Shown: in pieces, positions 1-10,073 of the stretch
Layout of the letters: each line of letters opens with the position of its first letter
Position numbering within the stretch: position 1 is the stretch's first letter
NCBI RefSeq assembly: GCF_003953935.1
Contig: NZ_RXLQ01000001.1
Span: 470,121 to 534,120 of the forward strand
Length of the DNA: 64,000 bases
Direction: 5' to 3'
DNA from: Massilia atriviolacea
Lineage (GTDB): Bacteria; Pseudomonadota; Gammaproteobacteria; Burkholderiales; Burkholderiaceae_D
Notes under the pieces: generated by a model
Told to the model about the DNA's origin: nothing
The model's database searches: none
Seen by the model: the letters and a program-made list of their open reading frames with translations, nothing else
Position numbers and translations under genes: made by a program

Positions 1-1
1 C

Positions 2-940
2 CAGCTGGCCCTGGGCGAACTGCTCGACGAGCTGACCCCGGATTTCGGCCTCGGCCAGGGCATTGCGCTCTGCGTCGGCGCCCAGACCTGGCAGCTCGTC
101 CTGCAGGGCGACCTGAGCCTGCGCCTGGTGGACGCCAGGGGCAAGGTCTCGAAAACCCTGCCGGCCAACAAGGACCCCGCACTGACGGCGGCCTGGGATG
201 CGGCCAGCAGCCAGTTCAAGACCGTCAGCGCGGCCCTGAAGGCGGTTGCCAAGCTGCAAGCACCGCGCATGCTGGCCGCGCTGGTGACCGCCAAGACCTG
301 GAGCGCGCCGCGCTGGACCCAGCTGTTCCTCGATCACGCCGTGCTGAGAATCATGGGCCGCAGCCTGATCTGGCAGACCCAGGGCGCCGATCCGCTCAGT
401 TTCCGCATCGCCGAAGACTTTTCGCTGCTGCAGGCGAACGACGAGGTGGTGACGCTGGCGCCGGACGCCCAGCTCAGCCTGTGGCATCCGGCCACCGCGC
501 GCGACGGTGAAGCCGAGGCATGGCGCAGCAATTTCGCCGACTACGAGATCGTGGCCCTGATCGACCAGATCGGCGCCCCGACCGCCTTGCCGCCGGCAGC
601 GTCGATGAGCGCCGAGTGCCTGCTGGCGCCGGCCGGCCTGAGGGTCCCGCAGGAGCAACTGGCGTCGACCCTGGCCCGCTTCGGCTACCGCAAGGGGCCG
701 GTGAACGACGGTCCGTCCATCGACTGGCACGAATGGCATCTGCCGGCGGCCCAGCTGTCGGTGCACCTGGAAAATGGCTATTGCTCGCCGATGATGGAAA
801 TCGGCAGCCCGATCGAGATCAACGGGATCCGGGTCTGGCATGCCGAGACCTACGAGACGGTGGCGCCCGCCAGCCTCCCCGTGCCGCTGCTGGCCACCTT
901 GTGGTCGCATCTGCACGCGCTTGACGCCAGGCGCGTCTGA
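2..940 (+). CDS. DUF4132 (MolR/YehI-type) protein, 3' fragment
   Basis: The frame is open from the first bases of the window, so this is the C-terminal 312 residues of a longer gene. It carries the DUF4132 region, with GRSLIWQ, the FRIAEDFSLLQANDE block and the LWHPAT motif. It is very similar to the C-terminal third of the next gene (LLDELTPDFGLG, LQAPRMLAA, DGPSIDWHEW), so the two are tandem paralogues. The ATG at 128 lies inside the conserved domain and is not the real start. DUF4132 proteins (E. coli YehI and the MolR fragments) have no established biochemical role. The fragment lies 37 bp upstream of the next copy, probably in the same transcript. Confidence 0.85.
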   Translation, partial: QLALGELLDELTPDFGLGQGIALCVGAQTWQLVLQGDLSLRLVDARGKVSKTLPANKDPALTAAWDAASSQFKTVSAALKAVAKLQAPRMLAALVTAKTWSAPRWTQLFLDHAVLRIMGRSLIWQTQGADPLSFRIAEDFSLLQANDEVVTLAPDAQLSLWHPATARDGEAEAWRSNFADYEIVALIDQIGAPTALPPAASMSAECLLAPAGLRVPQEQLASTLARFGYRKGPVNDGPSIDWHEWHLPAAQLSVHLENGYCSPMMEIGSPIEINGIRVWHAETYETVAPASLPVPLLATLWSHLHALDARRV

Positions 941-977
941 TCGATCCATCCTTACCCTTCACCGACAAGAGAAGCCC

Positions 978-3836
978 ATGAACGACACCGTCCTTTCCGC
1001 GAAACCATTGAATGAGATCGGCATCAAAGCCTACGGCGAAGATGCGCTGGCCACGGAAATCAGCCAGCGCTTCGAAAACGGCCGCGAACAGGAGGTGATC
1101 GCCTTCATCAAGCACTGCGACCGCTATGCGCTCAAGCAGTTGCAGATGGTCGAACCCGAATTTGCCGTCTGGCGCCGCAGTGCCGCCATGTGGCTGGCGT
1201 TTGCGCGCCTGACCGCGCCGCGCCATATCCTGTTTCCCGAGCCCTACCGCGACCTGCAACAGCGCGACGCCGCGTTGTCGCATGAAATGCGGGCGATGGG
1301 CAAGCAACTGATCGCCGACGCCCAGGCCGGCAAGGGGGGACGCAGCCACAAGGATGCCCTGCATTTCGTGCTGGACAGCATCATCGAGCGACTGCCGTAC
1401 GAGGGCATGCCGCGCGACGAGGCTCTGGAGTTGCTCGAATGGAACAAGGAATTGCGCCAGGCGAACGGCATCGCCGACGACCAGTACGACTACAACCTGC
1501 AGGGCCTGATGGAGTGCCTGTCCGATCCGGCCGACCTGATCGCCCTCGCCGGCCAGAACGAACGCTACTTCGATACCGCGTTCTCGGTGCACAAATACCG
1601 CAGCAACAAGCTGCCCCGGCACGCGCGCTGGCTGCCCTGGCACGATTTCTTTCACCTGCATCCGGCCTGCTTCGACAAGCGCCAGGAAACCATGCGCGAT
1701 CCGGCCCTGATCGTCTGGCGCTGGCCGCAAGCGACGCCGGAAGTGCGGCGGGCGATGGCGGAAACCCTGCTCGAAAACGCGCGCGACAACGACGACAAAG
1801 CCGACCAGGCCGCTTTCCTGGAGGCGCTCGACCGGCTCATTCCCGACAATGAAGCCTTTTTTGCCGCCCTGATGGTGGAAAATAGCTACCTGTTCCGGGG
1901 CAAGATCACCTCCCTGATCTGGAAAAAGCAATATCCCGGCCTGCTGCCGGTGCTGCTGCCGACGATCCTGCAGGACCGCTACTCGCTCGACGAGTACCGC
2001 GACGTGCTGCGTGCGATGCTGACCAGCCAGCCCGACCTGCTGCTGAGCGTGCCGGGCGCCAGCCTGGAAAAAGTGATCCCGCTGCTGACCACGGAACTCG
2101 TGCGCGCGCTGCTGCCGGTGCTGGGCACGGTGCTCGCCAAGAGCAGCTCGAAGGCGCTCGGCACGGCCATGGTCAAGGCCGCCAAAAAGCTCACGATCGA
2201 CGATATCGCCGGCGCCGGCTGGCTGGACGTGCGCAGCAAGAACCTGCGCCAGGTCTGCAAGGACATTTTGCAATCCCATCCCGACAAGGCGGGCGCCAAA
2301 CCCCTGCTCGACACCCTGCTCGCAGCCGACGCTGACGCAGCGGCCGCCGCCGCAGCCCGCGCACCAGCGCCAGCGGGCCCGTTTGCGAGCGAACTGGAAC
2401 GGGTCGAATTCGAGGCGGCCGCCGTCAAGCGCATGTCGGTGGCCATTGCCGCCTTCGACAATGCCGACACCCTGGCCCTGTTCCAGCCCCTGTCCGAGCA
2501 CGCGGCGCGCGCCACCCTGCACCTTGCCGCGACCGCCACCGACGCCCTGCCGCCGCTGGCGCTCGACCTGCTGGCGCAACTGACGCCTGAAAACCGGGCG
2601 CGCCTGGCCCAGCGCCTGGCCGAAACCTGGATCGGCAACGACGGCGAGCCGAAAATGCGCTGGATGCTGCGCCTGGCGGCGAGCGGCGCGGACGACCGCA
2701 TCGTCGACCTGCTCAGTGCGACGGTGTTTGCCTGGGGCAAAATCAAGAAACAGCGCGCGGTCGTGGCCGTGGAGCAACTGGCGCTGATCGATTCACCGTA
2801 CGCGCTGGCCCGCGTGCTGGAGATCTCGGAATCGCGCAAGGTCAAGAGCATGGTGCTCGATGCGGCCGCGATGGCCCTGCGCGCGGCCGCCAAGCGGCGC
2901 AAGCTGACCCTGGGCGACCTGCTCGACGAACTGACCCCGGATTTCGGGCTCGGCAAGGGTATCGCGCTGACTGTCGGCGCGCAGACGTATCAGGTCGTGC
3001 TGCAGGGCGACCTGAGCCTGCGCCTGGTCGATGCCAAGGGCAAGGTGTCGAAATCGCTGCCTGCGAACAAGGACGACAGCCTGACACAGGCCTGGGACGC
3101 GGCCGCCAGCCAGTTCAAGACCCTGTCCGCCAGCCTGAAAGCCGTTGCCAAGCTCCAGGCGCCGCGCATGCTGGCCGCGTTCGTGACCGCCAAGAGCTGG
3201 AGCGCGCCGCGCTGGACCCACTTATTCCTCGATCACGCGCTGCTGAAAATCATGGGCCGCAGCCTGATCTGGCAGACCGGGGGCGCCAGTTTCCGTATCG
3301 CCGAAGACTTTTCGCTGCTGCAAGCGAACGATGAGGTATTCACGCTGCCGTCCGATGCGCAGGTCACCCTGTGGCATCCGGCGACCGCGTCCACGGAAGA
3401 AATCGCGGCCTGGCGCAGCAATTTTGCCGATTACGCGCTCACGCCGATGATCGACCAGACCGGCGCCCCGTCCGAACTGCCGCCCGCGGCGTCGATGACG
3501 AAGGAAGCCCTGCTGGCCCCGGCCGGCCTGAAAGTGGCGCAGGAGCATTTTGCTGCGATCGTGAGCAAATGCGGCTACCGCCAGGGTCCGGTGGGCGACG
3601 GCCCGTCCATCGAGTGGCACGAATGGCTGTTGCCGGCGGCGCAACTGTCGGTCCGGCTGACGAACGGCTACTGCTCGCCGTACATGATGCTCGGTTCGCC
3701 CGTCGAGGTCGAGTCGATCACCGTCCTCGCCACAGGCGGCGGCTACAAGCGGGTGGCGCCGGCCAGCTTGCCCAAAGCGCTGCAGGCGACGCTGTGGTCG
3801 CACCTGCAATTACTCGATGCGAAACGGCTTGCCTGA
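978..3836 (+). CDS. DUF4132 (MolR/YehI-type) protein, second copy
   Basis: This is a 952-residue soluble protein with no signal peptide or membrane segment. The ATG at 978 is chosen because the 46 upstream in-frame residues overlap the end of the previous gene. An N-terminal helical part (about residues 1-480) is followed by an Ala/Pro-rich linker near residue 455-470, more helical repeats, and the DUF4132 region from about residue 655 (ELTPDFGLG, GRSLIWQ, SFRIAEDFSLL, LWHPAT). E. coli YehI is longer, near 1200 residues. The gene sits just upstream of a MoxR-VWA-SWIM cluster, as YehI-type genes do in enterobacteria. Its role is unknown; a client-binding or scaffold part of that ATPase system is an inference. 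Confidence 0.85.
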   Translation: MNDTVLSAKPLNEIGIKAYGEDALATEISQRFENGREQEVIAFIKHCDRYALKQLQMVEPEFAVWRRSAAMWLAFARLTAPRHILFPEPYRDLQQRDAALSHEMRAMGKQLIADAQAGKGGRSHKDALHFVLDSIIERLPYEGMPRDEALELLEWNKELRQANGIADDQYDYNLQGLMECLSDPADLIALAGQNERYFDTAFSVHKYRSNKLPRHARWLPWHDFFHLHPACFDKRQETMRDPALIVWRWPQATPEVRRAMAETLLENARDNDDKADQAAFLEALDRLIPDNEAFFAALMVENSYLFRGKITSLIWKKQYPGLLPVLLPTILQDRYSLDEYRDVLRAMLTSQPDLLLSVPGASLEKVIPLLTTELVRALLPVLGTVLAKSSSKALGTAMVKAAKKLTIDDIAGAGWLDVRSKNLRQVCKDILQSHPDKAGAKPLLDTLLAADADAAAAAAARAPAPAGPFASELERVEFEAAAVKRMSVAIAAFDNADTLALFQPLSEHAARATLHLAATATDALPPLALDLLAQLTPENRARLAQRLAETWIGNDGEPKMRWMLRLAASGADDRIVDLLSATVFAWGKIKKQRAVVAVEQLALIDSPYALARVLEISESRKVKSMVLDAAAMALRAAAKRRKLTLGDLLDELTPDFGLGKGIALTVGAQTYQVVLQGDLSLRLVDAKGKVSKSLPANKDDSLTQAWDAAASQFKTLSASLKAVAKLQAPRMLAAFVTAKSWSAPRWTHLFLDHALLKIMGRSLIWQTGGASFRIAEDFSLLQANDEVFTLPSDAQVTLWHPATASTEEIAAWRSNFADYALTPMIDQTGAPSELPPAASMTKEALLAPAGLKVAQEHFAAIVSKCGYRQGPVGDGPSIEWHEWLLPAAQLSVRLTNGYCSPYMMLGSPVEVESITVLATGGGYKRVAPASLPKALQATLWSHLQLLDAKRLA

Positions 3837-3839
3837 GCG

Positions 3840-6635
3840 ATGGATGGCGACAATTGCTTCCCCATTCCCCTGGCGGCGATGGCGTTCGACTTTGGGGTGG
3901 ACGGCGCCTGGGTGGTCGCGCGGGAAATCGCCGCCCGGCTGCGGGCGGGGCGCGAACCGGAGGTCATGGCCTACCTGGCCGGATGCGATATCGCGCTGTT
4001 GCGCTCTCTGGGGCGTCTCGGCGGCGGGCGCGCGGTCTGGCAGCAGGATGATGCGCTGTGGCTGAGAATGGCGCGCGTGACCGTCGGCCGCCAGGTCCTG
4101 TTCACCGAAGCGGAGAATTTGCACAAGCAACGCAACGCCGCCTTTTCTGCCGACATGCGCACGCTGGGCCAACGCTGCAGCGGTGACGCCGAGGGACGCC
4201 GCTTCGTTCTGGACCAGATCGCCGATCTGCTTCCCTATCCCGGCATGCCGCTGGACGAGGCATTGGCTCTGCTCGACTGGATCCTGGCATTGCGGCGGAA
4301 AAACGGCATTGCTGACGACAATCTGCGCCGGCGGGACGGGGCCAGCCTGGTCGCCTGCCTGGCGAGCACGGCGGACCTGATCGCCGCTGCCGCCAGGGCC
4401 GCGTGTCTCTGCCAGCAAGCGCTGGACGAGTACCAGCGCCGTAGCCTTGAACTGCCCGCCGGCCAGCGCTGGCTGCCGTGGCACGACTTCTTTGCGCACC
4501 ATCCCGACCTGTACGACAAATTTCACCAGGACGTCCCCGATCCGGCGCTGATCCTGCGGCGCTGGCCCGGCGCTTCGCCGGCGGTGCGCAAGGACATGGG
4601 CCTTACCTTGCTGGGCGCGATCGCGGACGACCATGGCCTGGACGCGGCCGACCAGCTGATGCGCCGGGACGAGGCCCTGTTCGCGGCGCTGCTGCAGGAG
4701 CACAGCGCGCCGTTCGGCGTTGCGCTGTCCAGACTGATATGGGAAAAGCAATATCCTGCCTTGCTGCCCTTGCTGTTTCCCCTGATGACAGAAACACGCC
4801 GCCGTATCGCCGAGCACCCGGACACCCTGCGCGCGCTGCTGTCGTCCGAACCGCAACGCGTGCTCACGGCCTTGCCCGGACATCTCGACCTGCTGATCGC
4901 GCTGCTGTCCCCGGACCAGCTGCGTGCGATCCTGCCGCAACTGGGAACAAGGATCGCCAAAACCACCTCGAAAGCGGTGCGCGATGCCATCGTCGCCGCG
5001 TCCGGGCACTTCGCTATCGACGAGATGAAAGCGGCAGGCTGGTTTGAGGTGCGCAGCAAAAACCTGCGCCTGGCGTGCCGCGACATCCTGCTGGCCCACC
5101 CGGACCAGGCCGCCGCCACGCCGCTGCTGGAAAAGATGCTCGCTTCGGGCGGCTTCGATGCGGCGGCATCGAGTTCGCTGTCGGCCGTGCTGGCCCCCTC
5201 TGGCGCTTGCTCGCTGGCGGAGCTGGAAACGCAGGCCGCCGCCGTCACACGCTGGTCGACTGCCATCAAGCCGTTCGAGCATGCCGAGGTGCTGGCGCTG
5301 TTCCAGCCCCTGTCCGAACACGCCGCGCGCGCCGCGCTGCACCTGGCGGCCACGGGCGACGATGCGCTGCCGCCGCTGGCCACGGCCTTGCTGGCTCAAC
5401 TTTCCGCCGACAACCGTGCCCGCCTGGCCCTGCACGCGGTACGGACCTGGACCGCCGGCGAAGGCGAGCCCAGACTGCGCTGGATGCTGCGGCTGGCGGC
5501 GGACGGCGCCGACGACCGGATTGTCGATCCGCTCGCCGCAGCCATCGTCGCCTGGGGCAAGAAAGCCAGATACCCGCGCGCGCTGGTCGCCATGGCGCAG
5601 TTGAGCGCGCTCGATTCCCCCTACGCCCTGTTGCGCGTGATGGAGGCGGCCGAGTCCAGCAAGCTCAAAGACGCCGTCGTCAATCCCGCCATCGATACGC
5701 TGGCAGCGGCGGCGCGGCGGCGCAACTGCACAGTGGGCGAGCTGGTCGACGAGCTGAGCCCGGATTTCGGCCTGGCCGAGGGCGCCACGCTCAGCGCCGG
5801 CGCGCACAGCTACCGCATCGCACTCCAGGACGACCTGAGCCTGCGCCTGATCGACGCCAGGGGCAAGTCCCTTAAATCGCTACCGGCGAACGCGGACAGC
5901 AGCCGCTTCGCCATGCTCGCTGCGGCAGTCAAACACAGCGCCCGCCTGCAGGCGCCGCGCATGATGTGCGCGCTCATGACGGGCAAATCATGGAGCGCGC
6001 CGCGCTGGACCCGGCTGTTCCGTGAACATGCCTTGCTGCGGATTATCGGCCGCAGCCTGATCTGGCAGGCGGACGGCGCCAGTTTCCGCATCGCCGAGGA
6101 TTTTTCGCTGATCCGGGCCGATGACGAACCATGCGACCTGGCTGCGGACGCCCGCGTCACCCTGTGGCATCCGGCCGGCGCGCAGCCGGGCGAGGCCGAG
6201 GCATGGCGCACCCACCTGGCCGACTACCGGCTGGCGCCGCTGATCGACCAGACCGGCGCACCGGCCGCCCTGCCGCCGGCGGCGCAATTGAGCAGCGACC
6301 GTTTGCAGGCGCCGGCCGGACTGGCTGTGACGTACGAGCACCTGGCCGCCATCCTGAGCAAGGCCGGCTATCGCGAGGGAACGCGCGCCGAAGGGCATTC
6401 CACGGACATCAGCTGGCACGCCTGGCCCCTGAGGATGGCCGGTCTGGAAGTGCGGGTCATGAACGGCGCGTGCCCGCCGTTTCCCAGTCCCGGCACGCCG
6501 GTCGGCGTGGCCTCGGTCGAACTGCGCGATGGCGCCAACGATGACGCCCTGGTGCCGACCGCCGACTGGCCGGCCGCGCTGCTGGCGACGGTCTGGTCGC
6601 AGCTTTTGTTGCTGGATGCAAAGCGTCTGGCCTGA
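3840..6635 (+). CDS. DUF4132 (MolR/YehI-type) protein, third copy
   Basis: This 931-residue paralogue of the preceding gene starts 3 bp after its stop, so translation is probably coupled. The start fits because the distance to the shared GRE motif is almost the same in both copies (residue 35 against 37). Shared landmarks are RWLPWHDFF, WEKQYP, the (K/R)DIL segment, FQPLSEHAARA, DELSPDFGLAEG at about residue 637, GRSLIWQ and LWHPA. It has diverged more than the first two copies have from each other, for example in the linker and C-terminal 100 residues, suggesting an older duplication. It ends 38 bp before the MoxR ATPase gene. Confidence 0.85.
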   Translation: MDGDNCFPIPLAAMAFDFGVDGAWVVAREIAARLRAGREPEVMAYLAGCDIALLRSLGRLGGGRAVWQQDDALWLRMARVTVGRQVLFTEAENLHKQRNAAFSADMRTLGQRCSGDAEGRRFVLDQIADLLPYPGMPLDEALALLDWILALRRKNGIADDNLRRRDGASLVACLASTADLIAAAARAACLCQQALDEYQRRSLELPAGQRWLPWHDFFAHHPDLYDKFHQDVPDPALILRRWPGASPAVRKDMGLTLLGAIADDHGLDAADQLMRRDEALFAALLQEHSAPFGVALSRLIWEKQYPALLPLLFPLMTETRRRIAEHPDTLRALLSSEPQRVLTALPGHLDLLIALLSPDQLRAILPQLGTRIAKTTSKAVRDAIVAASGHFAIDEMKAAGWFEVRSKNLRLACRDILLAHPDQAAATPLLEKMLASGGFDAAASSSLSAVLAPSGACSLAELETQAAAVTRWSTAIKPFEHAEVLALFQPLSEHAARAALHLAATGDDALPPLATALLAQLSADNRARLALHAVRTWTAGEGEPRLRWMLRLAADGADDRIVDPLAAAIVAWGKKARYPRALVAMAQLSALDSPYALLRVMEAAESSKLKDAVVNPAIDTLAAAARRRNCTVGELVDELSPDFGLAEGATLSAGAHSYRIALQDDLSLRLIDARGKSLKSLPANADSSRFAMLAAAVKHSARLQAPRMMCALMTGKSWSAPRWTRLFREHALLRIIGRSLIWQADGASFRIAEDFSLIRADDEPCDLAADARVTLWHPAGAQPGEAEAWRTHLADYRLAPLIDQTGAPAALPPAAQLSSDRLQAPAGLAVTYEHLAAILSKAGYREGTRAEGHSTDISWHAWPLRMAGLEVRVMNGACPPFPSPGTPVGVASVELRDGANDDALVPTADWPAALLATVWSQLLLLDAKRLA

Positions 6636-6673
6636 TACGCTATCACCTTCATGAACACAAAGGACGTACACGC

Positions 6674-7774
6674 ATGAACAAGAAGATCGCCGCCCAGCGG
6701 CTGCCGGCCGAGATGCGCTTTGCCGCCGAACTCGATGCGTTGGCCCAGGCCGACAGCGGCCTGCGGCCGGCCGGCTGGCGCCTGTCGCCGCGCGCGGCGC
6801 GCACCTTCATCCTCGGCAGCGGCGCAGCCCAAGCCGGCGGCATGCGCATTACCCGCAAAATCCACGGCAACGATGCGCTGGTCGAACGCGCCATCGTCAC
6901 CCTGGCCGGCCAGCGCGGCCTGATGCTCGCGGGCGAGCCGGGCACCGCCAAATCGCTGCTGTCGGAACTGCTGGCGGCCGCCATTTCGGGCAACACCACC
7001 ATTTCGGTGCAGGGCGGCGCCGGCGTGGTCGAGGAGCAGATCCGCTACGGCTGGAACTACGCCCTGCTGCTGCGCGACGGTCCCGGCAACGCCTCGCTCG
7101 TGCCCGGCCCCCTGCACCGGGCGATGCAACTGGGCCTGCTGCTGCGCTTCGAAGAAATCACCCGCTGCGCCACCGAAGTGCAGGATTGCCTGGTACCGGT
7201 GCTGTCCGAGCGCCTGCTGCAGATTCCGGAACTGAAGGAAGAACAGCCCTACCTGCTGGCGCAGCCGGGATTTAACGTGATCGCCACCGCCAACCTGCGC
7301 GACCGTGGCGTGAACGAGATGTCGGCCGCGCTCAAGCGCCGCTTCAACTTCGAAACCATGCAGCCGCTCGACAGCATCGCCACCCAGATCACCCTGATCG
7401 GCGACGAGGTGCGGCGCGAACTGGCGGCGGCCGACATCGGCGTGGCGGTGCCGCCCGACGTATTGACACTGCTGGCAAGCGCCTTCCACGAACTGCGCGC
7501 CGGCGCCGTCGAAGGCATCGCCATCGAGCGTCCGGGCACCGTGCTCTCGACCGCGCAGGCGATCAGCGTGGTGTGCGACGCCGCCTCGCAGTGCTGGTAT
7601 TTTGGCGAAACCACCCTGCGCCCGGCGCACGTGGCGCGCTACCTGCTCGGTACCGTGATCCAGGACGACCAGGAAGACCGGCGCCGTTTCAGCGAATACC
7701 TGCGCATCGTCGCGAAAAAGCGCAACCTGCGCCCGGACTGGATGGACTTCGTGGCAGGCGCGCGTGAAGAGTGA
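6674..7774 (+). CDS. MoxR-family AAA+ ATPase (YehL-like)
   Basis: This 366-residue protein has a clear AAA+ core: Walker A GEPGTAKS at residues 87-94, a Walker B-like LLLRFEEI near 155-162, a sensor-1 region IATAN ending at Asn207 and an arginine-rich KRRFNFE segment near 221-227. It matches MoxR-type ATPases of the AAA_5/YehL group, which act with VWA-domain partners as chaperones for assembly or activation of target proteins. The next genes encode DUF5682, VWA and SWIM proteins, the expected partner set. The downstream gene starts inside this one with an 11-bp overlap. The client is unknown; the DUF4132 proteins are candidates by position only. Confidence 0.9.
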   Translation: MNKKIAAQRLPAEMRFAAELDALAQADSGLRPAGWRLSPRAARTFILGSGAAQAGGMRITRKIHGNDALVERAIVTLAGQRGLMLAGEPGTAKSLLSELLAAAISGNTTISVQGGAGVVEEQIRYGWNYALLLRDGPGNASLVPGPLHRAMQLGLLLRFEEITRCATEVQDCLVPVLSERLLQIPELKEEQPYLLAQPGFNVIATANLRDRGVNEMSAALKRRFNFETMQPLDSIATQITLIGDEVRRELAAADIGVAVPPDVLTLLASAFHELRAGAVEGIAIERPGTVLSTAQAISVVCDAASQCWYFGETTLRPAHVARYLLGTVIQDDQEDRRRFSEYLRIVAKKRNLRPDWMDFVAGAREE

Positions 7775-10073
7775 CGCGGTCGCGCGCTTATCGCCACGCC
7801 CGGGGCTGATGTTCGCGCCGGTGCGCCATCACAGCCCGCGCTGCGCCCACCATCTGCGCGAACTGATCGCCGATTTTGCGCCGCAGCGCATCCTGATCGA
7901 AGGGCCGGACGATCTCAATGCGCTCCTGCCGCTGCTCCAGCACAGGCAAACCAGCCCGCCGGTGGCGGCGTACCTGCACGCGGTGGCCGGCGAGGACGCG
8001 CTGCGCTGCCGCGCCTACGTGCCGCTGGCGGCGTTTTCGCCCGAATGGGTGGCCCTGCGCGAAGCGGCGCGCCTGCGCATTCCGGCCAGCTTCATCGACC
8101 TGCCGTTCGCCACCCGCGTGGCCGACGCCGACAACAGCGCCTACTTTGCGCGCGCGCCCGAGCCGACCCTGGCCGACGAACCGCGCCCCGGCGTGATCGC
8201 CTCCCTGCTGGCGTCGAGCGACTGCCAGGATTTCGACGCGTGGTGGGAACGCCATTTCGAATCGGGGCTCGATGCGCCCGGCGCGCGCGATTATTTTGCC
8301 TCCCTGCTGGCCTTCGGCGCCTTGCTGCGCGAGGGCGACCAGGACCCGCAGCCCGACAACGAAGCGCGCGAGGCGCACATGGCCGCCCGCATCGGCGCCG
8401 CGCTGGCGCACGGCGAGCGCTGCCTGGTGGTGTGCGGGGCCTACCACGTGGCCGGCATCGAGGCCATGCTCGACTCACCCGCAGCGCAAGTCCCGACGGC
8501 GGCGCAGCAAGTCGGCGCGCACCTGATCGCCTACCCTTTGGCGCGCTTCGAGCGTTCGCAGCGCTACGGCGCCGGCATGCCCGCGCCAGGGTTCTACCAG
8601 CGCGTGTGGCACGCCTGGCAGGCGGGCGAGCCGGCGCCCTACCAGGAACCGTTTGCGGCGCTGGCGATCGAGCTGGCCAGGGACCTGCGCGAGAACGGCA
8701 TCCCGGCCAGCCTGCCCGATGCGATGGAAGCGGTCTCCATGGCGCACCGGCTGGCGGGGATGCGCGGCTGCCGTCCCGGCCTGGCCGAATTGCGCGAATC
8801 GCTGCGCAGTACGATGGTCAAGGACGGCAGCGACGAAGCAGCCTTCGGCGCCACCCTGGCCAGCCTGCTGGCACAGGGGCCGGACGGCGTGCTGCCGCCG
8901 AAGATGCCGGTGGCGCCGCTGCTGGCTGAAACCATCGCCTTTTGCCTGCGCCACCGCATGCCCAGCCGTTTTGGCGAAAGCAAGAAGAAGGACCTGGACA
9001 TCTACCGCAGCGAGCGGCACCGGGCCGTCTCGCAATTTCTGCACCAGCTGCGCTTCCTGGAGGTACCGTACGGCGAACGCCTGGCCGGACCGGATTTCGT
9101 CAACGCCACCGACCTTGGCCGGGTACGCGAGATCTGGACCCTGCGCTGGATCACCGAAACGGCCACCAGCCTGACCGAGAACAGCCGCTATGGCGCCAGC
9201 CTGGCCGACGCCGCCGTCAACAAACTGCTGGAACGACTGGCGCTGCCTTCCGGTTCGCCGGCCGACCTGGTGCTGCAAGTGCTGGTCATGGGCCTCGACA
9301 AGGTGGCCGACAGGGTGCTCGACGCGGTCGAACGCTGGCTGGGCGACAGTTACGACGCGCTGGCGCTGGCCCAGGGCACGGCCAGGCTGGCGCTGGCCTT
9401 CGAAGCGCGGCTCACGCTCGGCGGCGTCGGCATGGCGCGCCTGCTGCCGCTGCTGGAACGGGCGTTCAGCCAGACCTGCATCCGCCTGCCCTGGCTGGGC
9501 ACGACCGATGCGGCGCGCTCGCAAGCGATGCTGGCCGCCCTCGACGATATGCACGGCATGATCCGGCGCCAGGCCCAATGGACCGACGCGGCCCTGTTCT
9601 ACGGCGCCTGCGCCACCCTGCACGAGGCGGACGTGGCGGCCCAGGTGCGCGGCGGCGCGGCCGCCATCCTGACGGTATCGGGCACATGGTCGCCGAGCCA
9701 GACCAGCGCCGCGCTGACAGGCACCTTCGCGCTGGCGCACATGGCGCCGCAATCGATCGCCGATTACATGCAGGGCTTCCTGCGCATCGCGCGCAGCTCG
9801 ATGCTGGCCAGTCCGCAGCACCTCGATCAACTGAGCGCCGTGCTCGCGGCGTGGAGCGAGGATGACTTTTTGAGCGCGCTGCCGTCGATGCGGCTGGCGT
9901 TTTCGCAGTTCTCGCGGCGCGAGACCGACGAACTGGCACGCGTGCTGGCCGGGCCAGCGCAGGCCCCGAGCCTGGCCGGCGAGCGCATTCCCGACATGGA
10001 CACGCTGCACCAGAGCCGCCTGTGCCTGGAACAGGTGGCGGGCATCATGCAGCGCTGGGGAGTCGGCCCATGA
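7764..10073 (+). CDS. DUF5682 family protein (YehM-like)
   Basis: The protein has 769 residues and a GTG start overlapping the end of the ATPase gene by 11 bp. The N-terminus shows the family pattern APVRHHSPRC, then RILIEGPDD and, near residue 225, VVCGAYHVAGI. The His, Glu-Gly-Pro and Gly-Ala-x-His pattern recalls the TraB/EreA/ChaN-like fold, but I infer this from short motifs only. The C-terminal half is helical and lacks recognised motifs. DUF5682 proteins typically sit between MoxR and VWA genes. No signal peptide or membrane segment is visible. The biochemical function is not known. Confidence 0.85.
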   Translation: MKSDAVARLSPRPGLMFAPVRHHSPRCAHHLRELIADFAPQRILIEGPDDLNALLPLLQHRQTSPPVAAYLHAVAGEDALRCRAYVPLAAFSPEWVALREAARLRIPASFIDLPFATRVADADNSAYFARAPEPTLADEPRPGVIASLLASSDCQDFDAWWERHFESGLDAPGARDYFASLLAFGALLREGDQDPQPDNEAREAHMAARIGAALAHGERCLVVCGAYHVAGIEAMLDSPAAQVPTAAQQVGAHLIAYPLARFERSQRYGAGMPAPGFYQRVWHAWQAGEPAPYQEPFAALAIELARDLRENGIPASLPDAMEAVSMAHRLAGMRGCRPGLAELRESLRSTMVKDGSDEAAFGATLASLLAQGPDGVLPPKMPVAPLLAETIAFCLRHRMPSRFGESKKKDLDIYRSERHRAVSQFLHQLRFLEVPYGERLAGPDFVNATDLGRVREIWTLRWITETATSLTENSRYGASLADAAVNKLLERLALPSGSPADLVLQVLVMGLDKVADRVLDAVERWLGDSYDALALAQGTARLALAFEARLTLGGVGMARLLPLLERAFSQTCIRLPWLGTTDAARSQAMLAALDDMHGMIRRQAQWTDAALFYGACATLHEADVAAQVRGGAAAILTVSGTWSPSQTSAALTGTFALAHMAPQSIADYMQGFLRIARSSMLASPQHLDQLSAVLAAWSEDDFLSALPSMRLAFSQFSRRETDELARVLAGPAQAPSLAGERIPDMDTLHQSRLCLEQVAGIMQRWGVGP

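Noticed and set aside
819-2777. 652-codon open frame antisense to the second DUF4132 gene
   Set aside because: It has Arg/His/Gln-rich shadow composition, no domain, and opposes a well-supported gene; the same holds for the frames at 3810-5807 and 8475-10514.
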